A stretch of 64,000 nucleotides of DNA from a virus (IMGVR_UViG_3300036772_000367:1-64000), one strand, 5' to 3'; shown: positions 8,059-14,925, counted from the first letter of the stretch. A program made the numbers and translations. The notes: generated by a model not told the origin, from the sequence alone.

Positions 8059-8496
8059 ATGATCAAGGAAATTAAGGACGCAGCTGAGGCAAGGAATGCC
8101 CTGCGTCGTGGAAGTTGGCTGTATTGGGCACCGGGGGACGCGACGAAGTACCGTGTCGCCCTAATTCGGGCTGCTCCCGCGCTGGCGATGTACGAGCACC
8201 TGTTGCCTCCACACGTGGAAGGCGAAGTCATGGAGAGCTTCCCTCACCCCATCCTCATGCTGGTGATACAGGTGGCCGATGGTCTGTTGCGGCGGGACTC
8301 GTTGGTGATCAATGCCCCGGACTCGTTCAACTTGTGGAACCCGGTGCGCTGGGTCGAGCGAGGCTTCCCGCCCGGTTGGTGGGCTGGCGTACGGCCACTA
8401 CTGGCCGAATTGCTTTGGACCGATCGGGAATACTCCGGCTCGAAGTTTCGCCACGACGACAACGCTGTGTTCGCCAAGTTGGGGCTGGTGTCGTGA
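8059..8496 (+). CDS. Hypothetical protein, 145 aa
   Basis: Mixed alpha/beta, Trp-rich C-terminal half (NLWNPVRWVERGFPPGWWAG). The start is fixed by the conserved leader. GTGA coupling to the next gene. Unrecognised. Confidence 0.75.
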   Translation: MIKEIKDAAEARNALRRGSWLYWAPGDATKYRVALIRAAPALAMYEHLLPPHVEGEVMESFPHPILMLVIQVADGLLRRDSLVINAPDSFNLWNPVRWVERGFPPGWWAGVRPLLAELLWTDREYSGSKFRHDDNAVFAKLGLVS

Positions 8497-9062
8497 GTCC
8501 CCCGCGCCTGCGGTTGAGCAACCCACAGGTGTTCGTTCTGCGGTCGGTGCGGGATTGGGGCCGGATTCCACTGGTGGCGCGCGAGGTGACTGTTGTGGCC
8601 CTGCGACGACTGAAGCTGATCGGTTATGTGGATCACTCCTGGACCAAGGCGCAGCTGACGTACCGAGGCCAGGAAGCGCTGGAGCGATACGAGCGGCGAT
8701 CATCCAGGGCATCGTCACTCGTGGTACGCACAGAAGGAAAACTGATAATGATGAAGACGGCCTACGTGGCTTGCGACACGAGCAGGTTTGCGGAGCCGAA
8801 CAGCAGTGGTCGGTACGAGCTGTTTGAGAATTTTTGGTGGCGAACAGACGAGGACGGCAATATTCTGTTCGCCAAGCTGGGCACCCGAGTCCGGCCGCAG
8901 TGCAATAGGGATGAGCGCGTCACCCAGAAGCTCCATGATCTCTATGGGTTTGCCGATGCGCAGATCATCCAGGTTCCGCGTGTGTTCGTTCCGCTCGTCA
9001 CCGTCAATGGTGATCAGGAATACAGACTATCGAAGGACAGTATCGTTCGGGAAATCGTATGA
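8493..9062 (+). CDS. Putative winged-helix protein, 189 aa
   Basis: Residues 1-70 (NPQVFVLRSVRDWG ... VALRRLKLIGYVDHSWTKAQLTYRGQEAL) have the helix-helix-wing pattern of small winged-helix regulators and resemble the protein at 26515. The C-terminal 100 residues are unrecognised. An internal ATG near 8748 follows a purine-rich stretch, so a shorter product or a fusion of two ancestral genes is possible. Coupled to both neighbours by 4-nt overlaps. Confidence 0.68.
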   Translation: MSPPRLRLSNPQVFVLRSVRDWGRIPLVAREVTVVALRRLKLIGYVDHSWTKAQLTYRGQEALERYERRSSRASSLVVRTEGKLIMMKTAYVACDTSRFAEPNSSGRYELFENFWWRTDEDGNILFAKLGTRVRPQCNRDERVTQKLHDLYGFADAQIIQVPRVFVPLVTVNGDQEYRLSKDSIVREIV

Positions 9063-9436
9063 CGCTACGTAAGCACTATATCAGCTACCGACGTGACTTC
9101 GTAGGGCTGGTGACGGGGGTCGCCGATCATCAGCCGCACTGGGTCATGGACGACTGTCCGAACTGCGCGCTAGGTGGTTCATACCCTTGCGAGCACCCGG
9201 ACATCCTCGTATGTGGGGTCTGTCTGGACGAGTGGCCCTGCGACACCATCCGAGTCGTGGCGGCCGAGCTGAAGGAGCTGGGACGTCTCCTTCCATCCAT
9301 AGAGGGATGGAAAGATCCAGGCCCTGCCATTGTCGAGGGCTTGACGAAACAGATCGTACTCAAACGAGCGGCAGCCTTGCTGCGGGGAGTGAGGAAGAGC
9401 GATGCCCAGCATCAAGACCAATCCGATCTTTCGTGA
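9059..9436 (+). CDS. Zinc-ribbon hypothetical protein, 125 aa
   Basis: CPNC ... PCEH ... CGVC ... CDT (residues about 33-60) form a likely zinc site, followed by a helical C-terminal half. ATGA overlap upstream; overlaps the next gene by 35 nt. Unrecognised. Confidence 0.68.
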   Translation: MTLRKHYISYRRDFVGLVTGVADHQPHWVMDDCPNCALGGSYPCEHPDILVCGVCLDEWPCDTIRVVAAELKELGRLLPSIEGWKDPGPAIVEGLTKQIVLKRAAALLRGVRKSDAQHQDQSDLS

Positions 9437-10151
9437 CGCCTACGGTCGCGAGCTGCACGACGGTGATCACGTGCTGCCCTGGTGGCGGGAAGGCCAGAAG
9501 CCGATCAACATCCCGACGCAGGCTCGCGACGGCGTGATCGTGGGCCGAGGGACACGCCGCGTGTTCGTCTCCTTCGTTGGGGGCGATTACTACCACGGCC
9601 CCTCGACGTTCCACCGGGTCTACAGCCAGGACCTGATGCTGGCGCGCACGGCGAGCGGTCAACTCGTCATGCCCAGTAGCCGTCGGACCGACGCACTGCT
9701 GTACCGCGACACCACAGGCATGTGGATCTTGGAGATCATGATGCCCCCAGGTGAGAGGGAGTATCAGGTACCGCTCGGCAAGAACTACGCGGACGATCCG
9801 CAGTGGCGGGAGACCGTCGAGGGAATGGCCGACATGTTGATCAACGAAGGTGGTTGGGTCGCCGAAACCGATTACTGGCGGTACGAGAGCGAGACGAAGG
9901 GAGTTAGGAGGGTCGTGAGCGACATCGATCAGACGGCAGGTTGGGAGATCCCCGAGGAGGCTCTGGATCTGGCCGTGGATAACGGAGCCGCCGAGGCGGG
10001 CATCATGCTGGCCGTGGTGCACTCCTGGCAGTGGTTGGCCGATCGGGTGGAGACCGAGTTCCAGCATCCCTCGGCGACCGCAGTGGCAGCCTATCTCCGT
10101 GCACTGGCGGCCCGGGAGGACGCTCATGTCGTCCCAACATCCGGCGCATAA
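9402..10151 (+). CDS. Hypothetical protein, 249 aa
   Basis: The N-terminal part (residues 10-70, beta-rich, HDGDHVLPWW ... RRVFVSF) looks like a small SH3-like barrel; the rest is helical. An internal GTG near 9916 preceded by AGGAGG could give a second, shorter product of the C-terminal 80 residues. Function unknown. Confidence 0.7.
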   Translation: MPSIKTNPIFRDAYGRELHDGDHVLPWWREGQKPINIPTQARDGVIVGRGTRRVFVSFVGGDYYHGPSTFHRVYSQDLMLARTASGQLVMPSSRRTDALLYRDTTGMWILEIMMPPGEREYQVPLGKNYADDPQWRETVEGMADMLINEGGWVAETDYWRYESETKGVRRVVSDIDQTAGWEIPEEALDLAVDNGAAEAGIMLAVVHSWQWLADRVETEFQHPSATAVAAYLRALAAREDAHVVPTSGA

Positions 10152-10374
10152 TCATGTGCTGTCAGTGGCTCAGGGCGGTGCGGTGCATGTGCGTACCGAC
10201 ACGAGTGCGCGCCGCATCGCCCTGGGTACGTTGGCCACCACGGAGGTCATGATGACCGAGGGCGAGGTGCGTGGACTCATTCAGGTGCTGGCGGACGAGT
10301 ACACGTCTCTGACCGGTCGGCGACCGTTCGCCAAGCACGGAGCTGTCACTCCTGTGTCTTCAACAGACTCCTAA
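10126..10374 (+). CDS. Hypothetical protein, 82 aa
   Basis: GGGAGGA precedes the ATG at 10126 inside the end of the previous gene (26-nt overlap). Unrecognised; the C-terminal half is helical. Confidence 0.62.
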   Translation: MSSQHPAHNHVLSVAQGGAVHVRTDTSARRIALGTLATTEVMMTEGEVRGLIQVLADEYTSLTGRRPFAKHGAVTPVSSTDS

Positions 10375-10402
10375 TCTCACTCAAACAACGTCGGCATAAA
10401 CC

Positions 10403-10447
10403 TTGCTATACTGTACCTAGTATGTTCCAATCCTCAGTGGAGAGCTC
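10403..10447 (+). promoter_or_regulatory. Probable promoter (extended -10)
   Basis: TTGCTATACT at 10403-10412 is an extended -10 (TGCTATACT) in an otherwise gene-free 73-nt gap. The leader before the ATG at 10448 (CAGTGGAGAGCTC) is only partly like the SAS consensus. Confidence 0.5.
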
Positions 10448-10630
10448 ATGACTGATCAGCCGCAATGGAAATGTGCTCGGTGTCAGAAGCCTCTCGACAA
10501 GTGCAAGGGACATCTGACCAGCGAGCCGCCGGCACGACAAGTGGCTCCCAAGGCTGTAGAACCCAAGGTTAAGAGAAAGGGAAAGGGAGACGATGGCAGC
10601 CAACAGTCAGATCGTAAACGGCCCCGATAG
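10448..10630 (+). CDS. Small zinc-finger-like basic protein, 60 aa
   Basis: CARCQKPLDKCKGH (residues 9-22) is a likely zinc knuckle, followed by a Lys/Arg-rich tail. Typical of nucleic-acid-binding small phage proteins. Overlaps the next reading frame by 38 nt. Confidence 0.7.
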   Translation: MTDQPQWKCARCQKPLDKCKGHLTSEPPARQVAPKAVEPKVKRKGKGDDGSQQSDRKRPR

Positions 10631-10751
10631 CTCTGAGCTGGTCTGGAGCATCATGGACAACGCATATGTGACCAGAGGCTACTGGGAGTGGGTGAACGGA
10701 CGTGGGTGCGATCATGGAATCAGTTCCACTGACACCAACATCCGCGACTGA
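10593..10751 (+). CDS. Small hypothetical protein, 52 aa
   Basis: ATG at 10593 after GAAAGGGAGA. Product MAANSQIVNGPDSSELVW... is unrecognised. It overlaps genes at both ends, which lowers confidence. Confidence 0.45.
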   Translation: MAANSQIVNGPDSSELVWSIMDNAYVTRGYWEWVNGRGCDHGISSTDTNIRD

Positions 10752-11088
10752 GATTTCCACAATGACGGAGATTCCCGGAACCATCGACCAGTCCAGCAGA
10801 TTCCGCTGTGCCGTCTGCGGGGCCGTGTCGGATGCCGCCGGTCTGGTGCTGGAAGGGCCACTACGGCCACCGCCGGTACCGACTACCAGTCTGACCGAGG
10901 ACGAGCTGCGGCAACGGAGCAATGCGGTCGGCAATCTGTTGGCTGAGTTCATCATCTTCACCCGCGATCACACCACCGTGGTCGAGGCCCGCAAGCGCAT
11001 CCAGCGGCTCGTGTTGATGCTGGACGACCTCTACGCACCCACTACGACGGCCGAGCCTTCCGACTCGGCGGTGTCTGTTACCGAGTAA
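10714..11088 (+). CDS. Hypothetical protein with CxxC, 124 aa
   Basis: FRCAVCGAVSDAAGLVLEGP suggests half a zinc ribbon, followed by a long helix (residues 60-105). The start is uncertain: GTG 10702, ATG 10714 or ATG 10762 are all in frame with weak ribosome sites; 10762 would avoid the overlap with the previous gene. Confidence 0.6.
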   Translation: MESVPLTPTSATEISTMTEIPGTIDQSSRFRCAVCGAVSDAAGLVLEGPLRPPPVPTTSLTEDELRQRSNAVGNLLAEFIIFTRDHTTVVEARKRIQRLVLMLDDLYAPTTTAEPSDSAVSVTE

Positions 11089-11099
11089 GGAGCCCTACC

Positions 11100-11939
11100 T
11101 TGGCTAGGAAAATTGTACTGCCCACCGAACCACACGAGCCCATCTTCACCATCGAGTCGGTAACACCTGCGATGGCCGAGGAGTGGTTGGAGAACAACGT
11201 CAACAACCGTTCTCTGAGCATGGTTCTGGTCAAGCAGTACGCCCGTGACATGGAGCAAGGCAACTGGAAGCTCGTCGGCGACCCCGTCCGGTTCTCCCCC
11301 GATGGCAATCTGATCGACGGCCAGAAGCGACTGGCCGCGATCGTGCTGTCCGGCACGACCCAGCGGTTCGTCGTGGCCAGGAACGTCCCGGAAGAGGATC
11401 GGTTGATCATGGACTCCGGCCAGAAGAGGTCGGCTGCGCACTCCATGCAGATGCAGGGCCTCAAGGACGCGAACGCCATCGCCGGCATGGTCCGGCTGTT
11501 GCTCCAGTGGCAGCAGGGTCTCTTGCTGGAGCGGGTCACGTTCAGCAACCAGGAGTTGCAGAGCTTCGTGGAGACCTTCGAGCCGGACTTGTACACGGCG
11601 GTGTCCCTCGGCCACCAGGCCCGCAGCACGATGTACGCCCGCGTGCCGGTCGCCGGAGCGGTGTACTTCCGCGCGGTGCACCACTTCGGGGCCGACTTCA
11701 CCGAAGATTTCTACCAAAAGTTGATCTCGGGGGAGGAAATCCCCTCTGGCAGTCCCATCGGCGCGTTCCGGCGCAGTGTTTGGCGCGCGAAGTCGGAGAA
11801 CTTGTACATGCCGCGCAACACGGAGCTGTTCTACAACATCCGAGCACTCAACGCCGTTGCCAAGGGCGAGAAGCTCGTCAAGATGAACTTGCCCCGAGGT
11901 GATTGGCGGATCGAGCACTTCGACTTCGTCACCACGTAA
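11100..11939 (+). CDS. ParB-like N-terminal domain protein
   Basis: 279 residues with the ParB/Spo0J-type nuclease-like fold: NRSLSMVLVKQYARDMEQG, then PVRFSPDGNLIDGQKRLAA (about 60-80), where DGQKRL is the core motif. Phage members of this family may act as DNA- or nucleotide-binding regulators; the activity here is unknown. TTG start after AAGGAGCC. Shorter or embedded relatives occur at 26108 and inside the giant protein at 56193. No ParA partner is present, so plasmid-style partitioning is unlikely from this window alone. Confidence 0.8.
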   Translation: MARKIVLPTEPHEPIFTIESVTPAMAEEWLENNVNNRSLSMVLVKQYARDMEQGNWKLVGDPVRFSPDGNLIDGQKRLAAIVLSGTTQRFVVARNVPEEDRLIMDSGQKRSAAHSMQMQGLKDANAIAGMVRLLLQWQQGLLLERVTFSNQELQSFVETFEPDLYTAVSLGHQARSTMYARVPVAGAVYFRAVHHFGADFTEDFYQKLISGEEIPSGSPIGAFRRSVWRAKSENLYMPRNTELFYNIRALNAVAKGEKLVKMNLPRGDWRIEHFDFVTT

Positions 11940-11949
11940 TTTCCCTACT

Positions 11950-11994
11950 ACCGCACCGGAGGTGGTCATGACGACCCTGATTCGTCAGGGTCGT
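11950..11994 (+). promoter_or_regulatory. SAS-like leader followed by tetraloop hairpin
   Basis: CCGCACCGGAGGTGGTC (11951-11967) is a leader copy followed at once by a 10-bp hairpin with a TTCG loop (11971-11980 with 11985-11994). The ATG at 11968 opens a frame that looks non-coding, while the convincing gene starts at 12023, so the leader seems disconnected from its gene. Confidence 0.5.
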
Positions 11995-12022
11995 CGTGCA
12001 CGTAGTCAGAAAGGTGAAATCC

Positions 12023-12259
12023 ATGATGTTGCGACAGCATTTCGAAATGATCGCACGCGTGCTGCTGAACACGGAGATGCCGGCGGCCGTGCGCAAGAAC
12101 TTGGCCGAGTCGTTCGCCCACGAGTTGGTGAGTACCAACTCACACTTCGACAGGGATCGTTTCGTGCAGTCGGCTATGACGCAGGAATCCCCGCTTGCTC
12201 GGGGGCCGTCGATGTCGAGGGCCAAGAAGATTGCTCGTGGTGACAGAGGGGACACGTGA
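12023..12259 (+). CDS. Conserved actinophage hypothetical protein, 78 aa
   Basis: MMLRQHFEMIARVLLNTEM ... NSHFDRDRFVQSA matches a small helical protein type that is very widespread in actinophages (pattern RQHFxxIAxVL ... NPRFDRxRF). Function unknown despite wide distribution. AAAGGTG precedes the ATG. Confidence 0.8.
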   Translation: MMLRQHFEMIARVLLNTEMPAAVRKNLAESFAHELVSTNSHFDRDRFVQSAMTQESPLARGPSMSRAKKIARGDRGDT

Positions 12260-12687
12260 TGAAGGAGAACTCGATCAGTGCTGATGAGCTGGAGGCAGTG
12301 CGCGCCGAGTTGCAGGATTACCAGGACGCCCATATCCAACAGCGCAGCGAGTTGATCCGGCTCCGCAGGGAGCGTCAGAAGCTCTCGGACGCCCTGTACG
12401 GTCCCGGGCAGAAGTTGGCCGAGGGTCCTCATCCCAGCCTCGTCACGCAGGTACAGGGCTTTCTTAACGAGCTGCGGGAGCTGACCCGTGTGCAGAACGA
12501 GTACACCTCGCGGTTGAGGCGCGTCATCAGGAATGTCTTGACCTCGTTCGAGAGGGAGATCGGCTGGACGGAGAAGACCGGAGCCGCTGAACGGCTTCGA
12601 GGCATCCCAGCGGACAAGCTCGATGACGTGGTGGATTCGATCATGCGCCACCCGCTCCTACACGAGGCGCAGGAGAAGGACTCATGA
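12259..12687 (+). CDS. Coiled-coil hypothetical protein, 142 aa
   Basis: Residues 8-50 form a clear coiled coil (ADELEAVRAELQDYQD ... SELIRLRRERQKL), and the rest is helical. The start overlaps the preceding stop by one base. Unrecognised. Confidence 0.75.
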   Translation: MKENSISADELEAVRAELQDYQDAHIQQRSELIRLRRERQKLSDALYGPGQKLAEGPHPSLVTQVQGFLNELRELTRVQNEYTSRLRRVIRNVLTSFEREIGWTEKTGAAERLRGIPADKLDDVVDSIMRHPLLHEAQEKDS

Positions 12688-12854
12688 TGATCATCATCGA
12701 GGTGGATGACGCCAACGAGACGGAACTCCGGCTGGCCGGCACCTTCGTCCAGACGGTGGAGCGGGACGGCTTCGTGGGGTTCGAGGACCCCACGGACCAC
12801 TATGACCTCAAAGGCTTCAACGTCGTCAGCATCAGCAGCGTCATGGGTCCCTGA
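12684..12854 (+). CDS. Small hypothetical protein, 56 aa
   Basis: MMIIIEVDDANETELRLAG...; beta-rich and acidic. ATGA overlap with the previous gene. Last gene before the tRNA-array promoter. Confidence 0.68.
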   Translation: MMIIIEVDDANETELRLAGTFVQTVERDGFVGFEDPTDHYDLKGFNVVSISSVMGP

Positions 12855-12873
12855 CCAGGACAAATCAAAATCC

Positions 12874-12903
12874 TTGACTCGTCCGCAGAACCCCGGCTAC
12901 ACT
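12874..12903 (+). promoter_or_regulatory. Probable promoter of the main tRNA array
   Basis: TTGACT (12874-12879) and TACACT (12898-12903) with 18-nt spacing. This is the closest match to a sigma-70 consensus in the window, 230 bp before the first tRNA, with no convincing coding gene between. Confidence 0.65.
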
Positions 12904-12994
12904 GGTGCTCAGCTCGACCGGACCAGCTCCACCGGGAAACCGGATGGCGGACTCCCGCCCAGGACGGTAAGGTCGAGCATAGGACCTGGACATC

Positions 12995-13030
12995 GGCCGC
13001 ACTGGAGGTCATCATCAAGCAGGCGAGAGG
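12995..13030 (+). promoter_or_regulatory. Orphan SAS-like leader lacking a start codon
   Basis: GGCCGCACTGGAGGTCATC (12995-13013) matches the leader consensus, but the expected ATG is ATC (13014-13016), and the frame closes after 11 codons. Probably the remnant of a lost gene. Confidence 0.55.
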
Positions 13031-13087
13031 CCGACAGCGACAGCGCTGAAGGTCTCCAGCAGAACTTTCCTCTTGCAGGGAAGAAGA

Positions 13088-13132
13088 GGTACGAGACAGC
13101 GTTGGCCTGACCTCCGGTGTCTGTCTCGTACC
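13088..13132 (+). other. Hairpin upstream of tRNA-fMet
   Basis: A 12-bp stem (13088-13099 with 13121-13132) ends 3 nt before the tRNA. First example of the tRNA-proximal hairpins seen through the array. Confidence 0.6.
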
Positions 13133-13135
13133 CAA

Positions 13136-13209
13136 CGCGGAGTGGCGCAACTCGGTAGCGCGCTGGGCTCATAACCCAGAGGTCCCTGGTTCGAATCCAG
13201 GCTCCGCTA
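13136..13209 (+). tRNA. tRNA-fMet (CAT), initiator type
   Basis: Loop CTCATAA is flanked by the three G-C pairs (GGG/CCC) that mark initiator tRNA. Position 1 is C and position 72 is T, so the 1-72 pair is mismatched, as formyltransferase requires (bacteria usually have C-A). A73, C74, no CCA encoded. The D-stem has C11-G24, an elongator-like pair. Confidence 0.9.
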
Positions 13210-13335
13210 CGTAGGATAGATGTGGGTCGGACTTAGGCCGTCAGCATATGATCTCTGACAACTCCATGACCATTCCCGGTAGTCCGCCAAGCTACTGGGC
13301 TGTGCGGGGCAGTCTCCCCGTGTATCAATCCTTGA

Positions 13336-13370
13336 CGGCCGTCCGTGTCATATAGCGGATCGGACGGCCG
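13336..13370 (+). other. Hairpin upstream of tRNA-Cys
   Basis: A perfect 10-bp stem (13336-13345 with 13361-13370) ends 2 nt before the tRNA. Confidence 0.6.
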
Positions 13371-13372
13371 AT

Positions 13373-13443
13373 GACGGAGTGGCCGAGAGGCGAGGCGACC
13401 GCCTGCAAAGCGGTGCACACGGGTTCGAATCCCGTCTCTGTCT
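13373..13443 (+). tRNA. tRNA-Cys (GCA)
   Basis: Acceptor GACGGAG/CTCTGTC, anticodon loop CTGCAAA, T-arm with TTCGAAT, discriminator T73 as expected for Cys. CCA not encoded; the next base is C. Confidence 0.93.
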
Positions 13444-13455
13444 CATAGGCTCCTA

Positions 13456-13501
13456 GGAGGGCACCAGTTGTCTGGACTGGTGGGAGTGAGGAAAGCCCTC
13501 C
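13456..13501 (+). other. Branched hairpin upstream of tRNA-Ala(GGC)
   Basis: Outer stem GGAGGGC/GCCCTCC (13456-13462 with 13495-13501) encloses a 7-bp inner hairpin and ends 4 nt before the tRNA. Confidence 0.55.
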
Positions 13502-13505
13502 GCTT

Positions 13506-13578
13506 GGGGTCGTGGCGCAATTGGTAGCGCGCCTGTCTGGCAGACAGGGGGTTGTGGGTTCAATTCCCACCGATTCCA
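13506..13578 (+). tRNA. tRNA-Ala (GGC)
   Basis: Acceptor GGGGTCG/CGATTCC carries the G3-U70 identity pair of Ala. Loop CTGGCAG gives anticodon GGC; A73. Confidence 0.92.
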
Positions 13579-13665
13579 CGGCTGATGTTCGACTACGTGC
13601 GCCATGCCTGTAGGCGGAAGACATCAGTGGCCGGCACCAGCCTGCTGCGGCAGGGTGACCCGGCG

Positions 13666-13702
13666 TCCGGTCTGAGGGCTCCAACATTGTCCTCAGACCG
13701 GA
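13666..13702 (+). other. Hairpin upstream of tRNA-Ala(TGC)
   Basis: A perfect 12-bp stem (13666-13677 with 13691-13702) ends 6 nt before the tRNA. Confidence 0.6.
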
Positions 13703-13708
13703 CCATAA

Positions 13709-13781
13709 GGGCTGCTAGCTTAATTGGAAGAGCGACTCCTTTGCACGGAGTTAGGTCGGGGTTCGAGTCCCCGGTGGTCCA
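13709..13781 (+). tRNA. tRNA-Ala (TGC)
   Basis: Acceptor GGGCTGC/GTGGTCC keeps G3-U70 but has two further wobble pairs. Loop TTTGCAC gives anticodon TGC; A73. With the GGC species it can decode all Ala codons. Confidence 0.9.
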
Positions 13782-13883
13782 CGTGGGAATGCAGGTCAAC
13801 ATCACCTTCCCTCCCCAGGAGACTTGCATTCCCCTTTTCCAAGGAGGTGGTTGTTCATGGATTAGCTCCCCTAGGAGGTAATC

Positions 13884-14096
13884 GTGAGCAGGACCGATAA
13901 AGATCGCAAGCGCCACCATCTGCCCGAGGACGAACAGCCTCGTATCTTCCACGGTGGCGGCGACTGGCAGGGCATCAACAGGTACGTGAACATGTACTTC
14001 ACCAGGCCCGACCGGCGCCGCGCCAAGCGCGCGTGCCAGCTCGGACAGGAGTACACCAGGCCCCATCGTCACGATGGGCGCTGGATGTACTGGTAG
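13884..14096 (+). CDS. Small basic protein within the tRNA array, 70 aa
   Basis: GTG start after TAGGAGG. Rich in Arg, Lys and His (RKRHHLPEDEQ, RPDRRRAKRAC), probably nucleic-acid binding. Unrecognised; co-transcribed with the tRNAs by position. Confidence 0.72.
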   Translation: MSRTDKDRKRHHLPEDEQPRIFHGGGDWQGINRYVNMYFTRPDRRRAKRACQLGQEYTRPHRHDGRWMYW

Positions 14097-14101
14097 ACGG
14101 A

Positions 14102-14162
14102 GTCGGCTACCTGGGAGATACCCCGGTGCACCGGGACGGCTCAGGTCCGTTGAAATGCCGAC
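14102..14162 (+). other. Structured RNA segment between tRNAs
   Basis: GTCGGC/GCCGAC (14102-14107 with 14157-14162) closes a region holding a perfect CCCGGTGCACCGGG hairpin (14122-14135) and a smaller GGAC/GTCC hairpin. It has a three-arm, tRNA-like outline without tRNA consensus bases. Confidence 0.4.
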
Positions 14163-14200
14163 CGCGCTGCCTGCCTCACCCCCCTGCGGTAGGCAGCGCG
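14163..14200 (+). other. Hairpin upstream of tRNA-His
   Basis: A 10-bp stem (14163-14172 with 14191-14200) ends 4 nt before the tRNA. Confidence 0.6.
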
Positions 14201-14204
14201 TCAT

Positions 14205-14278
14205 GGTGGATGTAGCTCAGCTGGCAGAGCGCCGGGCCGTGGTCCCGGAGGCGGTGGGTTCGAACCCCACCATTCACC
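14205..14278 (+). tRNA. tRNA-His (GTG)
   Basis: Includes the His-specific extra G-1 paired with C73 (GGTGGATG ... CATTCACC). Loop CCGTGGT gives anticodon GTG, but position 33 is C instead of the near-universal U. Confidence 0.9.
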
Positions 14279-14352
14279 CGAGAGAGAAAGACCAGGTTTG
14301 AATCCTGGCTGGCGACAGTCGGCAGTGTGTGAAGAGCACGCCTCTCGTTATA
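14279..14352 (+). ncRNA. Permuted tRNA-like locus 1 (3' half before 5' half)
   Basis: It begins at the base after tRNA-His. In order: anticodon-stem 3' strand GAGAG (14280-14284), T-arm CCAGG-TTTGAAT-CCTGG (14292-14308), acceptor 3' strand CTGGCGA (14309-14315), then acceptor 5' strand TCGGCAG (14319-14325, one mismatch), a D-arm-like stem (14328-14331 with 14337-14340) and anticodon-stem 5' strand CTCTC (14342-14346). Joining its two ends would give the 7-nt loop GTTATAC with U33 and anticodon TAT. The D-loop is short and lacks GG. Could be functional, a relic, or only a structured spacer. Confidence 0.55.
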
Positions 14353-14419
14353 CGCAGTGCGCCGCAACGGCCTCGTGCTTTCAGGAACCGGCCAGCCCGT
14401 TCGAGTCGGGCCACTGCGC
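14353..14419 (+). ncRNA. Degenerate tRNA-like element
   Basis: A perfect 7-bp acceptor (CGCAGTG/CACTGCG) and a good T-arm (GCCCG-TTCGAGT-CGGGC), but only 67 nt long, with no proper anticodon stem around CTTTCAG and a collapsed D-arm. Probably a decayed tRNA (possibly Glu). Confidence 0.5.
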
Positions 14420-14499
14420 AGTTCTGCCACGGCAGCTACCCGGTAAGCCCTCCGCTTCGGCCGACACGGTGCCGGGTCGTGGTAGTTGAAACGCTGCAC

Positions 14500-14525
14500 G
14501 GAGCACTTTGGCGCCGAAGTGCTCC
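14500..14525 (+). other. Hairpin upstream of tRNA-Gly(GCC)
   Basis: A 9-bp stem GGAGCACTT/AAGTGCTCC ends 5 nt before the tRNA. Confidence 0.6.
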
Positions 14526-14530
14526 ACCAT

Positions 14531-14604
14531 GCGGATGTAGCTCAGATTGGTAGAGCGCGACCTTGCCAAGGTCGAGGCCACGGGTTCGATCCCCGTTATC
14601 CGCT
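14531..14604 (+). tRNA. tRNA-Gly (GCC)
   Basis: Acceptor GCGGATG/TATCCGC, loop TTGCCAA, T73 as expected for Gly. Confidence 0.93.
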
Positions 14605-14620
14605 CGCGTTGATTTGACAT

Positions 14621-14693
14621 GCTCCTATCGTCTAGCGGCCTAGGATCTCGGATTTTCACCCCGGGGGCACGGGTTCGAATCCCGTTGGGAGTA
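14621..14693 (+). tRNA. tRNA-Glu (TTC)
   Basis: D-arm TCGTCTAGCGGCCTAGGA is typical of Glu. Loop TTTTCAC gives TTC, with an A31-C39 mismatch in the stem. G1-U72 wobble closes the acceptor; A73. Confidence 0.88.
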
Positions 14694-14779
14694 CGAAGGG
14701 AAAGGTAGAGGTTCAATTCCTCTCCGCCCGGCCACATCGGGCGAGTGGTGTTAACGTGGCGTGCACATTCCCGGCTCTT
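14694..14779 (+). ncRNA. Permuted tRNA-like locus 2
   Basis: It starts right after tRNA-Glu and ends right before tRNA-Val(GAC). Anticodon-stem strands GGGAA (14698-14702) and TTCCC (14768-14772) are complementary; T-arm AGAGG-TTCAATT-CCTCT (14707-14723); acceptor strands CGCCCG (14725-14730) and CGGGCG (14738-14743); GCCA follows the 3' strand at 14731-14734, so an encoded CCA is possible. The D-arm is loose, with GTG/CAC only. Joining the ends would leave an 11-nt loop, so trimming or loss of function must be considered. Confidence 0.5.
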
Positions 14780-14851
14780 GGCGATTTAGCTCAGTGGAAG
14801 AGTGCTTCCGTGACATGGAAGATGTCCCAGGTTCGATCCCTGGAATCGCTA
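14780..14851 (+). tRNA. tRNA-Val (GAC)
   Basis: Acceptor GGCGATT/AATCGCT with G1-U72, loop GTGACAT, A73. Confidence 0.9.
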
Positions 14852-14852
14852 C

Positions 14853-14925
14853 GGCGGTATAGCTCAGTCGGCAGAGCGCGCGATTCATATTCGCGTCGTC
14901 CCTGGTTCGATCCCAGGTACCGCTA
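14853..14925 (+). tRNA. tRNA with anticodon CAT (elongator Met or Ile2)
   Basis: Acceptor GGCGGTA/TACCGCT (G1-U72), loop TTCATAT, A73, one base after tRNA-Val. It lacks the initiator GGG/CCC stem. Whether C34 is lysidine-modified (Ile) cannot be seen; an Ile(TAT) gene elsewhere makes Met more likely. Confidence 0.88.

Noticed and set aside
11968-12243. Gene starting directly at the leader at 11950
   Set aside because: That frame lacks protein-like character, whereas the overlapping frame at 12023 matches a common actinophage protein.
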